Positions 1 through 9,241 of a DNA stretch of 17,381 nucleotides are shown one piece after another (positions within the stretch are counted from its first letter, which is position 1; every line of letters starts with the position of its first letter). The notes beneath the pieces are model-generated. The model did not search any database, was not told the DNA's origin, and saw nothing but the letters and a program-made list of their open reading frames with translations. Made by a program: the position numbers and the translations under genes. This stretch comes from Acanthamoeba lenticulata. Lineage: Eukaryota > Discosea > Longamoebia > Acanthamoebidae. The DNA lies in NCBI GenBank assembly GCA_002179805.1, contig NAVB01002007.1:1-17381 (forward strand). Reading direction: 5' to 3'.

Positions 1-1074
1 CGGCGGCGATGAAGGTCTTGCCCAGGCCCGTGGGCAAGCTGACCAACGTGTTCCCAAACAGGGCCTTCTTCGTGATCGAGTACTGGTAGTCCCTCCGCGG
101 ATAGTTGGCTATTTGTTGTTTGCGTGAGTTGTGCACAACTCACAGTAGGGATCAGGAGGATAGGTACAAGGATAGATCCAGGTGGCGGCGGCCTCGAGGT
201 CCACGCGAGGGGCGTAATCGTCCTCTACATCGGGGAAGTGAAAGGCCGGCTCGGCCGTCCCGCGCAGACTCTTCCGACCTGCCCGAGAAAACCGACCTGG
301 TGCCTCGGCAGGGCCGTCTCCCGCGGATGTGTCGTCAGTAGCTGCCTCGGCCTCCGCGTCTTGCTCGTCGTCGTTCTCCTCGGCCTCGTTGTCATCGGGA
401 AACACCTTGCCGCTACCTCGGCCGCGACCTTTGACCAACGCCTGTGCTCCGCGTCCTCGGCCGCGGCCACCTCGCACGCCACGGGCGGCACCTCGACCGC
501 GACCACGCCCTGCGCTGCCGTCTGGCGCAATTTCGCCGCGACCTCGGCCTCGCCCTGCGCCTCTCCCGCCGCGTGGCGATGGAGTCGCCCCGCCGGCTGA
601 ACTAGGCTGCGTTTGCGTCGATTTGCTGGTCAGGACGAAAGACGAGAGCGTGGAAGAAGCTGCAGAGGAAGACGGAGTCGAAGCGGCAGACAGGCCCCGG
701 CCGCGGATGGAGCCAGCAAACAGGGAGGCGCTGTTGCTGCCGGCTTGCGCAGAGGAGGGCGGGGGAGCAGGAGAACGAGAGGAGAGCGCCGTGAGCGACG
801 GGCGCGGAGCTGAGGAAGAAGAGGCAGCAGGCGCCGAAGCAGGACGCGGGGTGGGGGTCGGGGCGGTAGTGAACTGCAACGTGGGCCGCGGGGAGAAAGG
901 AGGACGTGGAGCCCAGGTGCTGGAGGGTTGCTGGCTGGATCCGCCAACGGACTGCCGGACGCTCTGCCCGTGCTGGCTTTGTGATTTGTGGTTGGACTCA
1001 ATCTGGCTCAGCTCAGCCAGAAAGGCAGGATCGAAAAAATCATCATCCTGCTCTCGCGCCAAAAATTGGTGCAT
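1..1074 (-). CDS. FANCM: FANCM/Mph1/Hef-family DNA repair helicase, N-terminal part (runs off left edge)
   Basis: FANCM-type enzymes are SF2 DNA translocases that remodel stalled forks and D-loops in the nucleus. Exon 168..1074 begins at an ATG and encodes an acidic start ([17 protein letters not shown]), a long Ser/Pro/Ala-rich stretch, then an RG-rich tract ([11 protein letters not shown] and similar) at about residues 170-220. A 59-base intron (167..109 on minus, GTACCT...ATAG) removes an in-frame stop. Splicing joins ATWIYP to [19 protein letters not shown] and then [16 protein letters not shown], which is the FANCM signature entering helicase motif I (Walker A, GLGKT). The unspliced frame ends at the TAG at 109, so an ORF finder misses the helicase part. 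The rest of the helicase lies outside the window. The start is uncertain: an upstream extension is possible (see 1053..1386). Family assignment is strong; symbol by homology only. Confidence 0.88.
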
Positions 1075-1386
1075 CAATTCCTTCCGTCAAGATCAATAAC
1101 AGTTCGTAATCGACATACCATTGTTGCGAGCTTGACCCGCTAGAGGATGATCCGTCGCCAGCTGGCCCACCCTGTCGAGGTCTTCTTGTTGAGCTTGAAA
1201 TTCTGCCAGTAAAATTTTCGCATGCGCTCAGAGAAACAAGGAAAAGACAAAGCAAATAAAACTCCGTTCCTGGATCTGCCAACCATTTGTTTGCAAGATG
1301 GAGTCTCGCCTTGCTCTTGTGGGCGCATTTGCTGGTGCATGTGTACGTAGATTTTGACCAAACGCTGCTGCACCGGTGCTCACCAT
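1053..1386 (-). other. Possible extra 5' exons of the FANCM-like gene (competing model)
   Basis: An alternative 5' end fits splice rules. Exon 1386..1263 starts MVSTGAAAFGQNLRTH. A T-rich 60-base intron (1262..1203) leads to exon 1202..1119, which reads KFQAQQEDLDRVGQLATDHP. A 66-base intron (1118..1053) then joins in phase to [11 protein letters not shown] of the main exon. All phases match, and the middle segment reads like real protein. Against it: the start codon would overlap the candidate BCS1 start on the other strand (shared CATG at 1384-1387), leaving no promoter between them. If the simple start at 1074 is right, 1075-1384 is a shared divergent promoter of about 310 bases, and its AT-rich part (about 1190-1265) is noncoding. 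Confidence 0.4.
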
Positions 1387-3449
1387 GCTGAGCGGCCGAA
1401 TTTCTCCCAGGGCTTGGCGGCACGAGGGCTGGTCTTCCCTGGTGGCTTGCTCTCGGCTGCTGGCGCGATCGTTGCTGGATCCCCACAAACCTCATCCGGA
1501 GTGACGGGCATCGCCTCGGGCAGTTCCAGCGCGGGCGGCCTTCTCGCTGGCCTCCAGGCGGCAGAGGCCACATGGTACGAGGGCCTGCCCGGGGCTGTTC
1601 TTGTCTCCAAGTGGCTGGGCAACACTGGTATGCGCCTGCAACTCCTGAACGCGCTCTTCGAGTTCGAACAAGCTCGCACCTCTTTGCCACCACGTCTGAC
1701 GTTTCCATCATCGTAAGGCAACGGCTGGGCTGGGCTTCTCTGGCGAGTGGCCGCGATTGTGGCCGTCGCCGCCGTCGGCGAGGCCCTCCGCACGGTCGTC
1801 CAGAGCGCCGGCGAGCGGCTGTGGGAGCGCGTCGTCGAGCTGACGACCACCACCGCAACGGTACCTTCACGCACCATCGTCTTCTTCTTCTTCTTCATCG
1901 CTATCGTCAACGTTAGGCCAGCCCTTTAACAACACCTGTACTTGCTTCCTTGAACAACAGCTGGATAGCGACGATGACGCCTACCGGTGGCTCCTCATGT
2001 GGCTGGCCGACCACCCGTCGTTCAAGACGTCCCACTCCTACCAGATCACGTCGTCGATCCACCGCTACGCGCGCGCCGTGGCGTCCGAGGAGCAGGTCGA
2101 GAACGGCAACGTGTGGTTCACGCCGGGCTCCGGCTCGCACTGGTTCCGCTTCCGCAACCGCTTCATCCTCCTTCGCCGCACCCTCTCCGGTAAACTTCGT
2201 CTTTGTTCTTAATTTCTAAAAATTGTTATGTTTATTCTTTTTCTTATTCTTTTAAAATTCATTTACGTCGACGCGATCCAGGCTCGCGCTACTCGAACGA
2301 GGGCATTCGTGGCACGGACCGCCTCAGCATTACCATGGTCGGCAAGACTTCGGCACGCAACCACATCCACGCTCTTATCGAGGAGGTTCGCCATCTCGTC
2401 CCCCTGCCGTCATGACCTTGACCATCATCGTCGTCGTCATCTTCCTCATCCCATTATCACTATTCCCTGGACAGGCGCGGTTGATGGCGGTGAACAAGGA
2501 CAAGTCGCGGACGGTGATCTACGTGGGAGACTCGTTCGGGAACTGGCTGCGTTCGGCCTCGCGCAGCATCCGCCCGCTGTCGAGCGTCATCCTCGAGGAG
2601 GGCGTCGAGGAGCGGCTCGTGCGCGACGCCAAGGACTTCTTGGGAAGCGCCAAGTGGTACTTTGACCGGGGCATCCCCTACCGCCGGGGCTACCTGCTCC
2701 ACGGCAAGCCCGGCTGCGGCAAGACCTCCTTCATCACCGCCCTCGCAGGCGAGCTCCACATGAACATCTACGTCATCAACTTGGCCAGCAAGGGTACTGG
2801 CCTTGAGTCAATGGATTACAATGAGTCGTCGGAATGTACATTCCAAGGCAAGCTCATCACGCACACGCGCGCGCTCGCAAACAAATGAACTGCAGCGCTC
2901 ACGGACGAGGTGCTGGCCGAGCTGCTGCGGGACGTGCCCTATCGGGTCATCGTGCTCTTTGAGGACATTGACGCCGCGTTCGTGCCCAACACCGGGGCCG
3001 ACGGCAGCGAGAGCGAGAGCGAGGAGGGCGAAGAGGGCCGCGGCCGGGAGAAGCTGGGCAACGGCGTCACCTTCAGCGGCCTGCTCAACGTGCTCGACGG
3101 CGTGGCGTCGGCCGAGGGCCGCCTGGTCTTCTTCACCACCAACCATTTCTCGCGCTTGTCCAAGGCTCTCATCCGGCCGGGCCGCGTCGACGTCATCGTC
3201 AAGGTGGGCCTGGCCACCGTCACGCAGGCCCGGCGCATGTTCTACCGCTTCTACGAGGAGCACGCCGAAGCCTCGAGCCTGGCCGACGAGTTTGTGACCG
3301 CCTTCCGCCCAGACACCGTGTCCATGGCGCAGCTGCAGGCCTTTTTCATGAACTACAAGGAGGACCCGCACGCCGCGCTTCGCGACGCCCCCACCCTTCT
3401 CTTTGGCGCCAAGAGCAACGACCCCAGCCCTGCTCTGAGCCAACCGTGA
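1385..3449 (+). CDS. BCS1: BCS1-type mitochondrial AAA ATPase (complex III assembly chaperone family)
   Basis: BCS1 sits in the mitochondrial inner membrane and moves the folded Rieske protein into complex III. Proposed exons: 1385..1470, 1524..1627, 1718..1860, 1961..2189, 2282..2385, 2475..2793, 2896..3449; phases agree and give 512 residues. The last five are secure; the first two are tentative. A hydrophobic segment (LLWRVAAIVAVAAVGEAL) precedes the BCS1_N domain (DAYRWLLMWLADHPSF). The AAA domain shows WYFDRGIPYRRGYLLHGKPG, Walker A GKPGCGKTS (about residues 299-307), Walker B VIVLFEDID (about 346-354), sensor FTTNH and arginine finger IRPGRVD. The ending QLQAFFMNYKEDPHAALRD also matches BCS1. 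Oddities: Lys where most relatives have Pro (GPPGCGK), and an acidic Ser/Glu insert after DAAFVPNTGADG. A possible Arg-rich presequence (MLSGRISPRAWRHEGW) depends on the first exon. Confidence 0.92.
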
Positions 3450-3700
3450 TGTCCCTTTCATGCATTTATCTTTTCCCTTTTTTTCCCTTTTTCTTTTTCC
3501 GCTTGTTCGGTGAAGCGGCGCATCGTCAAGGAACAGCGGCTGGCTTCATCGAACAGGCCTTCTTGTACGGGAGGAGACGGCTGAGGCTTCCTTGAAGATG
3601 GCCTCCATAAAAACAGCTTGTGTGCTTGGTGGATCATATCAACAAACGCGCAAAGCAACAGCAACCAAGCGCTTAACAGCAACCAACACCAACAAGCAAC

Positions 3701-4198
3701 ATGTCCATTACTTCCGGAACTGGCGCTGCCAAGCTTACCGACGACGCTCGCTCTGTCGTGCAGGCCGTAGCTCGTCGCTTTGACTTCAGCAACCCCGAGG
3801 CCGCCCTCAGCCATGTGCCCTTCTGCACGCTCAAGTTTGCCGAGGGCTCCGAGGCGACACTCACACTCGACGTTGCCTCCACCAGTGAGAAGTGCTCTTG
3901 GGAAGACCTGGTGGCCAGCTTCCCCCGCGACAAGTGCCGCATGGCCGTGGCGCAGGTGCCTTGGCGCGCCGAGTCCGATGGCGTAGTGAGGTCGCGCATG
4001 GTGTTTGTCCTCTGGGCTCCTGAGGACGGCCCATCGATCAAGGACCGCATGCGGGCGAGCATGTTCTCCAAGGGCGCCAAGGGCATCATCGACGGCTGGG
4101 CCAGCGGCATGAGCCTTCCCGTGCAGGCAGCCACTGTGGCCGACCTCGTTCGGGAAGACATCGAAAGCAAGATCCGTGCCAAGGCCACCGTCAGATAA
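3701..4198 (+). CDS. ADF/cofilin-like (ADF-H domain) protein
   Basis: Intronless, 165 residues, ATG in a clean AACATGTCC context after an A-rich leader. ADF-H proteins bind actin and promote filament severing or monomer turnover in the cytoplasm. Family landmarks in order: WEDLVASFPRDKCRMAVAQV (cofilin-type DF...LP...CRYAV segment), SRMVFVLWAPEDGPSIKDRM (matching the KI.FI.WAPD.A.IK.KM block that forms the long actin-binding helix), and VQAATVADLVREDI (matching the IQATD..E segment near the C-terminus). It is longer than the classical amoeba actophorin, and the motif SKGAKGIIDGW replaces the usual KK.L.G segment. It is therefore a divergent ADF-H paralogue, and severing activity cannot be assumed. 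BCS1 ends 250 bases upstream; that spacer holds a pyrimidine-rich stretch (about 3470-3500) and the leader. Confidence 0.82.
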   Translation: MSITSGTGAAKLTDDARSVVQAVARRFDFSNPEAALSHVPFCTLKFAEGSEATLTLDVASTSEKCSWEDLVASFPRDKCRMAVAQVPWRAESDGVVRSRMVFVLWAPEDGPSIKDRMRASMFSKGAKGIIDGWASGMSLPVQAATVADLVREDIESKIRAKATVR

Positions 4199-4346
4199 AA
4201 GCAAGCCAAGAGAGTCGAATGCCACAGATTATGATATTTCAATTTCTATATTTCATAAAATTAAAACAAAAAATTGAAAGGGAACTTGGCTCTTCCTCAT
4301 ACAAGGGCAGTGCCACGAACAGAAGAAGAGCAAACACACTACACTT

Positions 4347-6578
4347 ATGGAAGACAAGTACCTGAGGGAGGTGGTGCCCCATGGCACGCGCAACGTGCAG
4401 CCTTACCCGTGGCTCGAGGTCACCACGCTGCCTCGGTTGCCTGTGCCTACGATTGAGGAGACCGCCCGTCGCTACGATGAGTACCTTCAGCCTTTGCTGA
4501 GTGCCTCTGATCTCGCGCGTACGCGACGGTTGGTTGCCGATTTCGTCAAGCACGACGCCTCGGGTCTGCAAGCCGATCTCAACAACCTCGCTCGCATTTC
4601 GCCGACGAGCTGGCTTGAGGGCTGGTGGGACACGGGTTACCTCGAGTTCCGTGTGCCCTCCTTCATCAACGTGAACCCCTTCTTCATCTTTAAAGCCGAT
4701 CCCGCCAATTCCCCTCAGGTATCTAGTTGCTCTACACGATTCTCGACCACATCACTACCCTTGCAAATCCTCAGTGATTCAACTCATCCTCTGTTCGTTT
4801 TGCGCATGACCTATTAGACCACCAGAGCGGCACAGATCGTGGGCAGCGCGGTGCGCTTCTACCAAAAGGTGGCCACCAAGGGCGCTCTCTCGCCCGACCT
4901 GGAGAGGAAGACGCCTCTCTGCATGACCCAGTACGGCCGCGTCTTCGCGACCACGCGCGTCCCCAAGCCCGGCCGCGACGCCGTGTACTCGTGGACCGGC
5001 GTGCGTCACATCGTCGTCCTCCGCAAGCGCCAGTTCTTCACGCTCGACGTGCTGAGCCCGTCGGGCGAGGCCGTGGCCGAGGCAAACCTTCACGCCCAGC
5101 TCGACGCCATCGTGCGCGAGGCCGACCGGCCGGGCACCCACCAGTCCTTCCCCATCGGCGCGCTTACGGCCGACGACCGCGACGCCTGGAGTGTCGCCCG
5201 CGCCGAGCTGCTGCGGGCCCACCCGGTCAACGTGGCCTCGCTCGAGGTGGTCGACCGCGCCCTCTTCGTGCTCGTCCTCGAGGACGAGGCCCCGGCCGAC
5301 CTCGACGCCGCCGCCCGCCTCTTCCTCCACGGCGACGTGCGCAACCGCTGGTTCGACAAGCTCCAGTTCCTCGTCTCCGCCAACGGCGTGGCGGGCGTCA
5401 ACATGGAGCACTCGCCCATCGACGGCCACACCGTCCTGCGCCTCCTCACCGAGATCCACAACGACATCCTCGCCCGCAAGGGCAGTCTCCTCACCGACGG
5501 TCCCTCGGCCCCTGTGCCCAGGTATTTATTTTAATCTTTATTTATATTATTTTTCATTTTAAATAACTAAACCAATAAAATTGGCGCAGGCGGTTGGAGT
5601 GGATCGTGCCGTCGGGCTCGCCCGTGGCCAGCGCGCTGGAGGCGGCCCAGGCGCGCGCCGGCGAGCTCATCTCCAAGACCGACACGTCGGTCCTCATCTT
5701 CAAGGACTTTGGCCAGAAGCAGATCGTCGGTACGCGACCGCCTCCTTCGCCCGTCGTCGTGACCAAGCACAAGCCTTCCTTCCTTCTTTCTCTCTGACGG
5801 CTGCGTGCCATGCCATGCTTGGGCTTCATAGCGCGCAAGGTGAGCCCCGATGGGTTCGTGCAGATGGCCTACCAGCTCGCCTACTACAAGCTCTACCAGA
5901 AGACGGCCTCGACCTACGAGTCGGTGCAGATGAAGCAGTACTACCACGGCCGCACGGAGTGCCTGCGGTCGGTCACCAACGAGTCGGTGCACTTCACCAA
6001 GACCTTTGTCTGCCCCAAGGCCGACGCCGCGACCAAGGAGGCGGCCCTGCGGGCGGCCATCGAGGCCCACGGCCGCCGCGCGCGCGAGTGCAAGGAGGGA
6101 CGCGGGGTGGACCGCCACTGGCTCGGGCTCAAGTCCATCGCCCGCCACAAGGAGCAGTGGTACCCGGGTTTCATCATGCCTGAGATGTTCTCTGTACGGC
6201 GTCGCAGTCATCTTCTTCTTGTTCATCAGCCACGATGGTGCTGACGTCAGCTGCGCGCGGCAGGACCCGGCCTACGGCAAGCTGTTTGCGTCGGTCCTCT
6301 CGACCTCCAACTGCGGCACGCGGGCGCTGGACCTCTTTGGCTTCGGCCCCGTGGTCGACGACGGCTTTGGCCTGGGCTACATGATCCACCCCGACGTACG
6401 TCGTGTCGTTTGAAGGTGGCACCTTGTTTCGATTTCTCTGATGATCGTTCCATCACAGGCGATCCACATCTGCGTGTCCAACTTCCATGGCCAGGCCGCC
6501 AAGTTTGCAGAGACCCTGCGCGAGTCGCTCGTGCAGATGCTCGCCTCGCTCTCGGCGCCCGCCCAGGCGCGCTTGTAA
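4347..6578 (+). CDS. CRAT: Carnitine O-acetyltransferase-type enzyme (carnitine/choline acyltransferase family)
   Basis: Transfers short acyl groups between CoA and carnitine. Exons 4347..4718, 4818..5521, 5590..5729, 5832..6193, 6264..6395, 6459..6578 join in phase to 609 residues, close to the family's usual length. N-terminal signature: LPRLPVPTIEETARRYDEYL and SWLEGWWDTGYLEFR. Catalytic His is about residue 322 in MEHSPIDGH. Further blocks are STYESVQMKQYYHGRTECLR, the STS motif (LSTSNCGTRALDLFGFGPV) and DGFGLGYMIHPD. As I recall, carnitine versus choline use depends on Thr in the GRT motif and Arg in DRH; both are present here (GRTECLRS, VDRHWLGLK), while choline acetyltransferases carry GRVDN and DNH. 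The C-terminus QARL ends in Ala-Arg-Leu, a conservative PTS1 variant, suggesting peroxisomes. Introns are 63-102 bases with GTATCT, GTATTT or GTACG donors. Confidence 0.94.
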
Positions 6579-6925
6579 AGGCTGCACATGACGTCAGCCG
6601 AACAGCTGTTTTCGCATCGAATTTCTGTATTGCAAAAACGCCGCCAATCGGAACGTTAATCGGGTGTCCGGGAGGAAAACAAGGAAAGAAAGTGTTTTAA
6701 TAATGCAACAAACACAAGATGGAGGCTCCTGTGCCACGCATCTCCTTGGCAGAAAAGGCCCAACAACGCGGCAGGGCTGAAACGGCTCCTGTGTCACCTT
6801 CTTCTCGAAGCCCCTCCTTGGGCACGCATCGCCGTACGTAGTTCGTTATTTGTTAGGTGAATAAAAGATTAAAAATACAAATAAAAAAACAATAACAAAA
6901 AAATGAAATACATATTTGTAAAAAA
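6579..6925 (+). other. Spacer with AT-rich leader and a candidate upstream exon (6720..6833)
   Basis: The gap after the acyltransferase gene contains a TGACGTCA palindrome at 6589-6596 and an AT-rich tract at about 6850-6925. It also holds a short ORF starting at ATG 6720 in an ACAAGATGG context, reading MEAPVPRISLAEKAQQRGRA and ending near a GTACGT donor at 6834. Splicing 6833 to 6960 (acceptor CCCTGGCAG) would join in phase to LTLGEAAAVAAV of the next gene, replacing its first 12 residues. So the next gene may start at 6720 rather than 6926. Alternatively this is a short upstream ORF. Sequence alone does not decide. Confidence 0.45.
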
Positions 6926-9181
6926 ATGACCGATATTGATGGCAACGTCGCCCTGGCAGAGCTGACGTTGGGCGAAGCGGCTGCCGTGGCGGCTGTCGTG
7001 GCGGTCGAGTCCTCAACCGAGGCGGCAGCAGACGCGACCTCATGGTACCGCGCGGCGGCAAAGACCGAGGGGACGGGGAGCATGATCCTGCCCATCGGCT
7101 GGCGGTCTTCGTCACGGGAAGACGACGCCGTGCGCGAGACCTCTGGCAACGACGAAGCGCCAGACACAATGAAAAAGAAGAGCCGCGACGCGGGAGATAG
7201 CAGCACACCGCGACGGCGGCACAAGGCCAAGGGCGATGCTGATGCCGATGGCGACAAGAAAAAGAAGAAGAAAAAGAAGCAAACCAAGAAGAGCAGTCAA
7301 AGCCAGCGGTCCCCGACGTCGACCTCCACCACGACCACGTCGACTACGACGACCACCACGAGCGCCTCGACGCTGAGGGAGCTGCGCAAGAGTCTCCTCG
7401 ACCTTCAGCTCCAGGCGTCGGACGAGGTGCGTCAACAGGCCAAAGACCGCGTGGACCTGAACGCTCACGTGGGTCGCGCGCGCGTGCTTGGGAGCAGCGC
7501 AGGGACACCGCCGCGGACGGCGACAACGACAAGTCCACGACGAGCAAGACGCCACGGAAAAAGACCAAGAAAAAGGCCAAGCGGGCCAAGAAACCGACCT
7601 CGCCTCGGCGCAGGAAAGCAGAGCAAGAAGACGAAGAAGAAGAGGATGAAGACGATCAGCCGGGCATGCCGCCCACGGTCTACGTCGACTGCATCGGTAC
7701 ATCAACCCAGCCCAGCACTGCCTTGAGCCCAGTGCTCACGAGCTTGCTGACTCGCGTCCTCTCTCTGCGTGTGTGCAGTGCTGGAGGCGCGGGACCTGCA
7801 GTTCCCGGCGGCCTCGTCCGGGTGGGGCATCTTTGGCGGGGGCGGCCCCACCCCGCCGTCCCTCTTCTGCGGCGTCCAGCTGGGCAGCGGCACGCAGGAA
7901 TTTCGAACATGGTGCGCTGCGGAAAAGGCGCCTGTTTGGAATGCCGGGCTCACGTTCCTCTACCGGCGCACCATCGACGCCTCGCTGGCCGAGGAGGACG
8001 ACCTGCCGATGACCATCGCCGACAACGCCGTGCTCATCCTCACCGTGCGCAACCGGGCCGGCGGCCGCCTGTTTGGCGCCCAGGAGCTGGCCCTGGGCGA
8101 GGCCTACGTCGTGCTCGAGACGCTCGAGGACGAGACCCTGCACGACGTGTGGCTCCCGCTCCGCCCGCCGGCCAAGTCGTGGTCCCTCGAGACCCTCCTC
8201 CAGCCGGCCCCGGACCCGCCGCTCGGACGGCTCCACCTCATCCTCCAGAAGACGCTCAAGCCTCGTGCGCCGCTTCTCCTCTTCGTCTTCATCGTCGCCT
8301 TCGTTGTTGTTGTTGTTATTGTTGTCGACGGCTGATGCGAGATGGCGGGGACGGCGGCAGAGGCGGGCCTGCTGGCTTATTACGGCCAGCCGATGCGGGC
8401 GATTCCGCTGCGCGTGCAGCCGGGCGACGTCGTGCTCTTCTCCAACACGGAGCTCGTCCGGCAGACCATCAAGATCGTCCAGGGCTCCGAGTGGGACCAC
8501 ATCGGCCTCGTCGTCGCCAAGTACGGCGCCCATCCTAACAACGCCGATTTTGTCGACATACGTGACCTCCTGACCATCGTCGTCGTCAACAACGACAACG
8601 ACAACAGGCCGGGGTCGAAGGGCCTGTTCTTGCTCGAGGCCATCGTGGACGGCGTGCGGGTCTTCCGGCTCGACCATCGACTCGACGTCTATCGCGAAAC
8701 GGCCAAGATCGCCATCCGCCGATTAGAGGTCCACCGAACGCCCGAGATGCTGCGGGCGCTCGACGAGTTCACGCAGGAGATCACGGGCAAGCCCTACTGC
8801 TCGCTGCTCGACATCGTCAAGAGCTACGGCACCGGAGTACGTCCCCGCCACTTGCTGACGTCAGCATCCTCCTCCTTGCTGACGTCACACCCTACACAAT
8901 GCGTCTCGTCTTGAATCATGCAGGCGGTGCCGGCCGAGGGGACGTGGTTCTGCTCGCAGCTCGTGGCGGGAGCCTTCCAGCGGATGGGCCTCCTCGCGGC
9001 GCAGCCACCGGCCTGGGCCTACCTGCCCGGCGACTTCGTGGCCGACAACCAGTCGCCCTCGCTCGCCCACAACCCGCCGGTCGACGCCGCGCCGCAGGCT
9101 CCGCCCAAGCTGCAGCTCGTGCAAGGCCGGCTGTCGGACATCCTGATCAGCCCCATGAAGGGAGTACCAGACATTCTTTGA
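6926..9181 (+). CDS. C2 domain protein fused to a permuted papain-like (NlpC/P60, YiiX/YycO-type) cysteine hydrolase domain
   Basis: Exons 6926..7426, 7498..7696, 7779..8264, 8361..8520, 8608..8836, 8924..9181 join in phase to 610 residues. Residues 1-225 are low complexity: Ala-rich, then K/R blocks and Ser/Thr runs, then a lysine-rich plus acidic stretch, perhaps a nuclear or nucleolar-type signal. A C2-like domain spans about 226-395 (VYVDCIVLEARDLQ, TWCAAEKAPVWN, NAVLILTVRN, LHDVWLPL), suggesting membrane or calcium-linked targeting. The C-terminal domain has QPGDVVLFSNTELVRQTIK, the His motif SEWDHIGLVV (His about 442), LLEAIVDGVRVF, and the Cys motif TWFCSQLVAGAF (Cys about 535). His before Cys is the permuted order of YiiX-like enzymes, which cleave amide or ester bonds, sometimes in lipids. 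The substrate is unknown. The 8521..8607 intron is divisible by three and lacks a stop, so retention would add 29 residues. The start may instead be at 6720. Confidence 0.83.
8521..8607 (+). other. In-frame 87-base intron in the papain-like domain (predicted)
   Basis: Donor GTACGG follows GLVVAA..., and acceptor AACAACAG precedes GGCCGGGG. Splicing gives GLVVAKPGSKGLFLLEAIVD, which matches how this family runs from the His strand to the LLEA strand. Retaining the segment inserts 29 residues rich in Val/Asn/Asp. A CTGAC branch-like motif lies inside. Because it is open in frame, automated prediction may treat it as coding. Confidence 0.6.
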
Positions 9182-9241
9182 CCGTCCAAAGCCGAGAATA
9201 CTTCAAATTCCCAACAAATTTACTCTGGTCGCACAATTTAG

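Noticed and set aside
329..1099. 256-residue plus frame rich in Pro-Arg
   Set aside because: Antisense to the RG-rich tract of the FANCM-like exon; the minus strand joins to helicase motif I.
1043..1910. Long minus-strand frames (275 and 176 residues) opposite the BCS1 5' exons
   Set aside because: No start context, no domain, and they conflict with the plus-strand membrane segment that joins in phase to the BCS1_N domain.
7736..8677. 313-residue minus-strand frame
   Set aside because: Antisense to the C2 and hydrolase exons; composition reflects reversed GC-rich codons, including a poly-Asn run from a GTT repeat within an intron.
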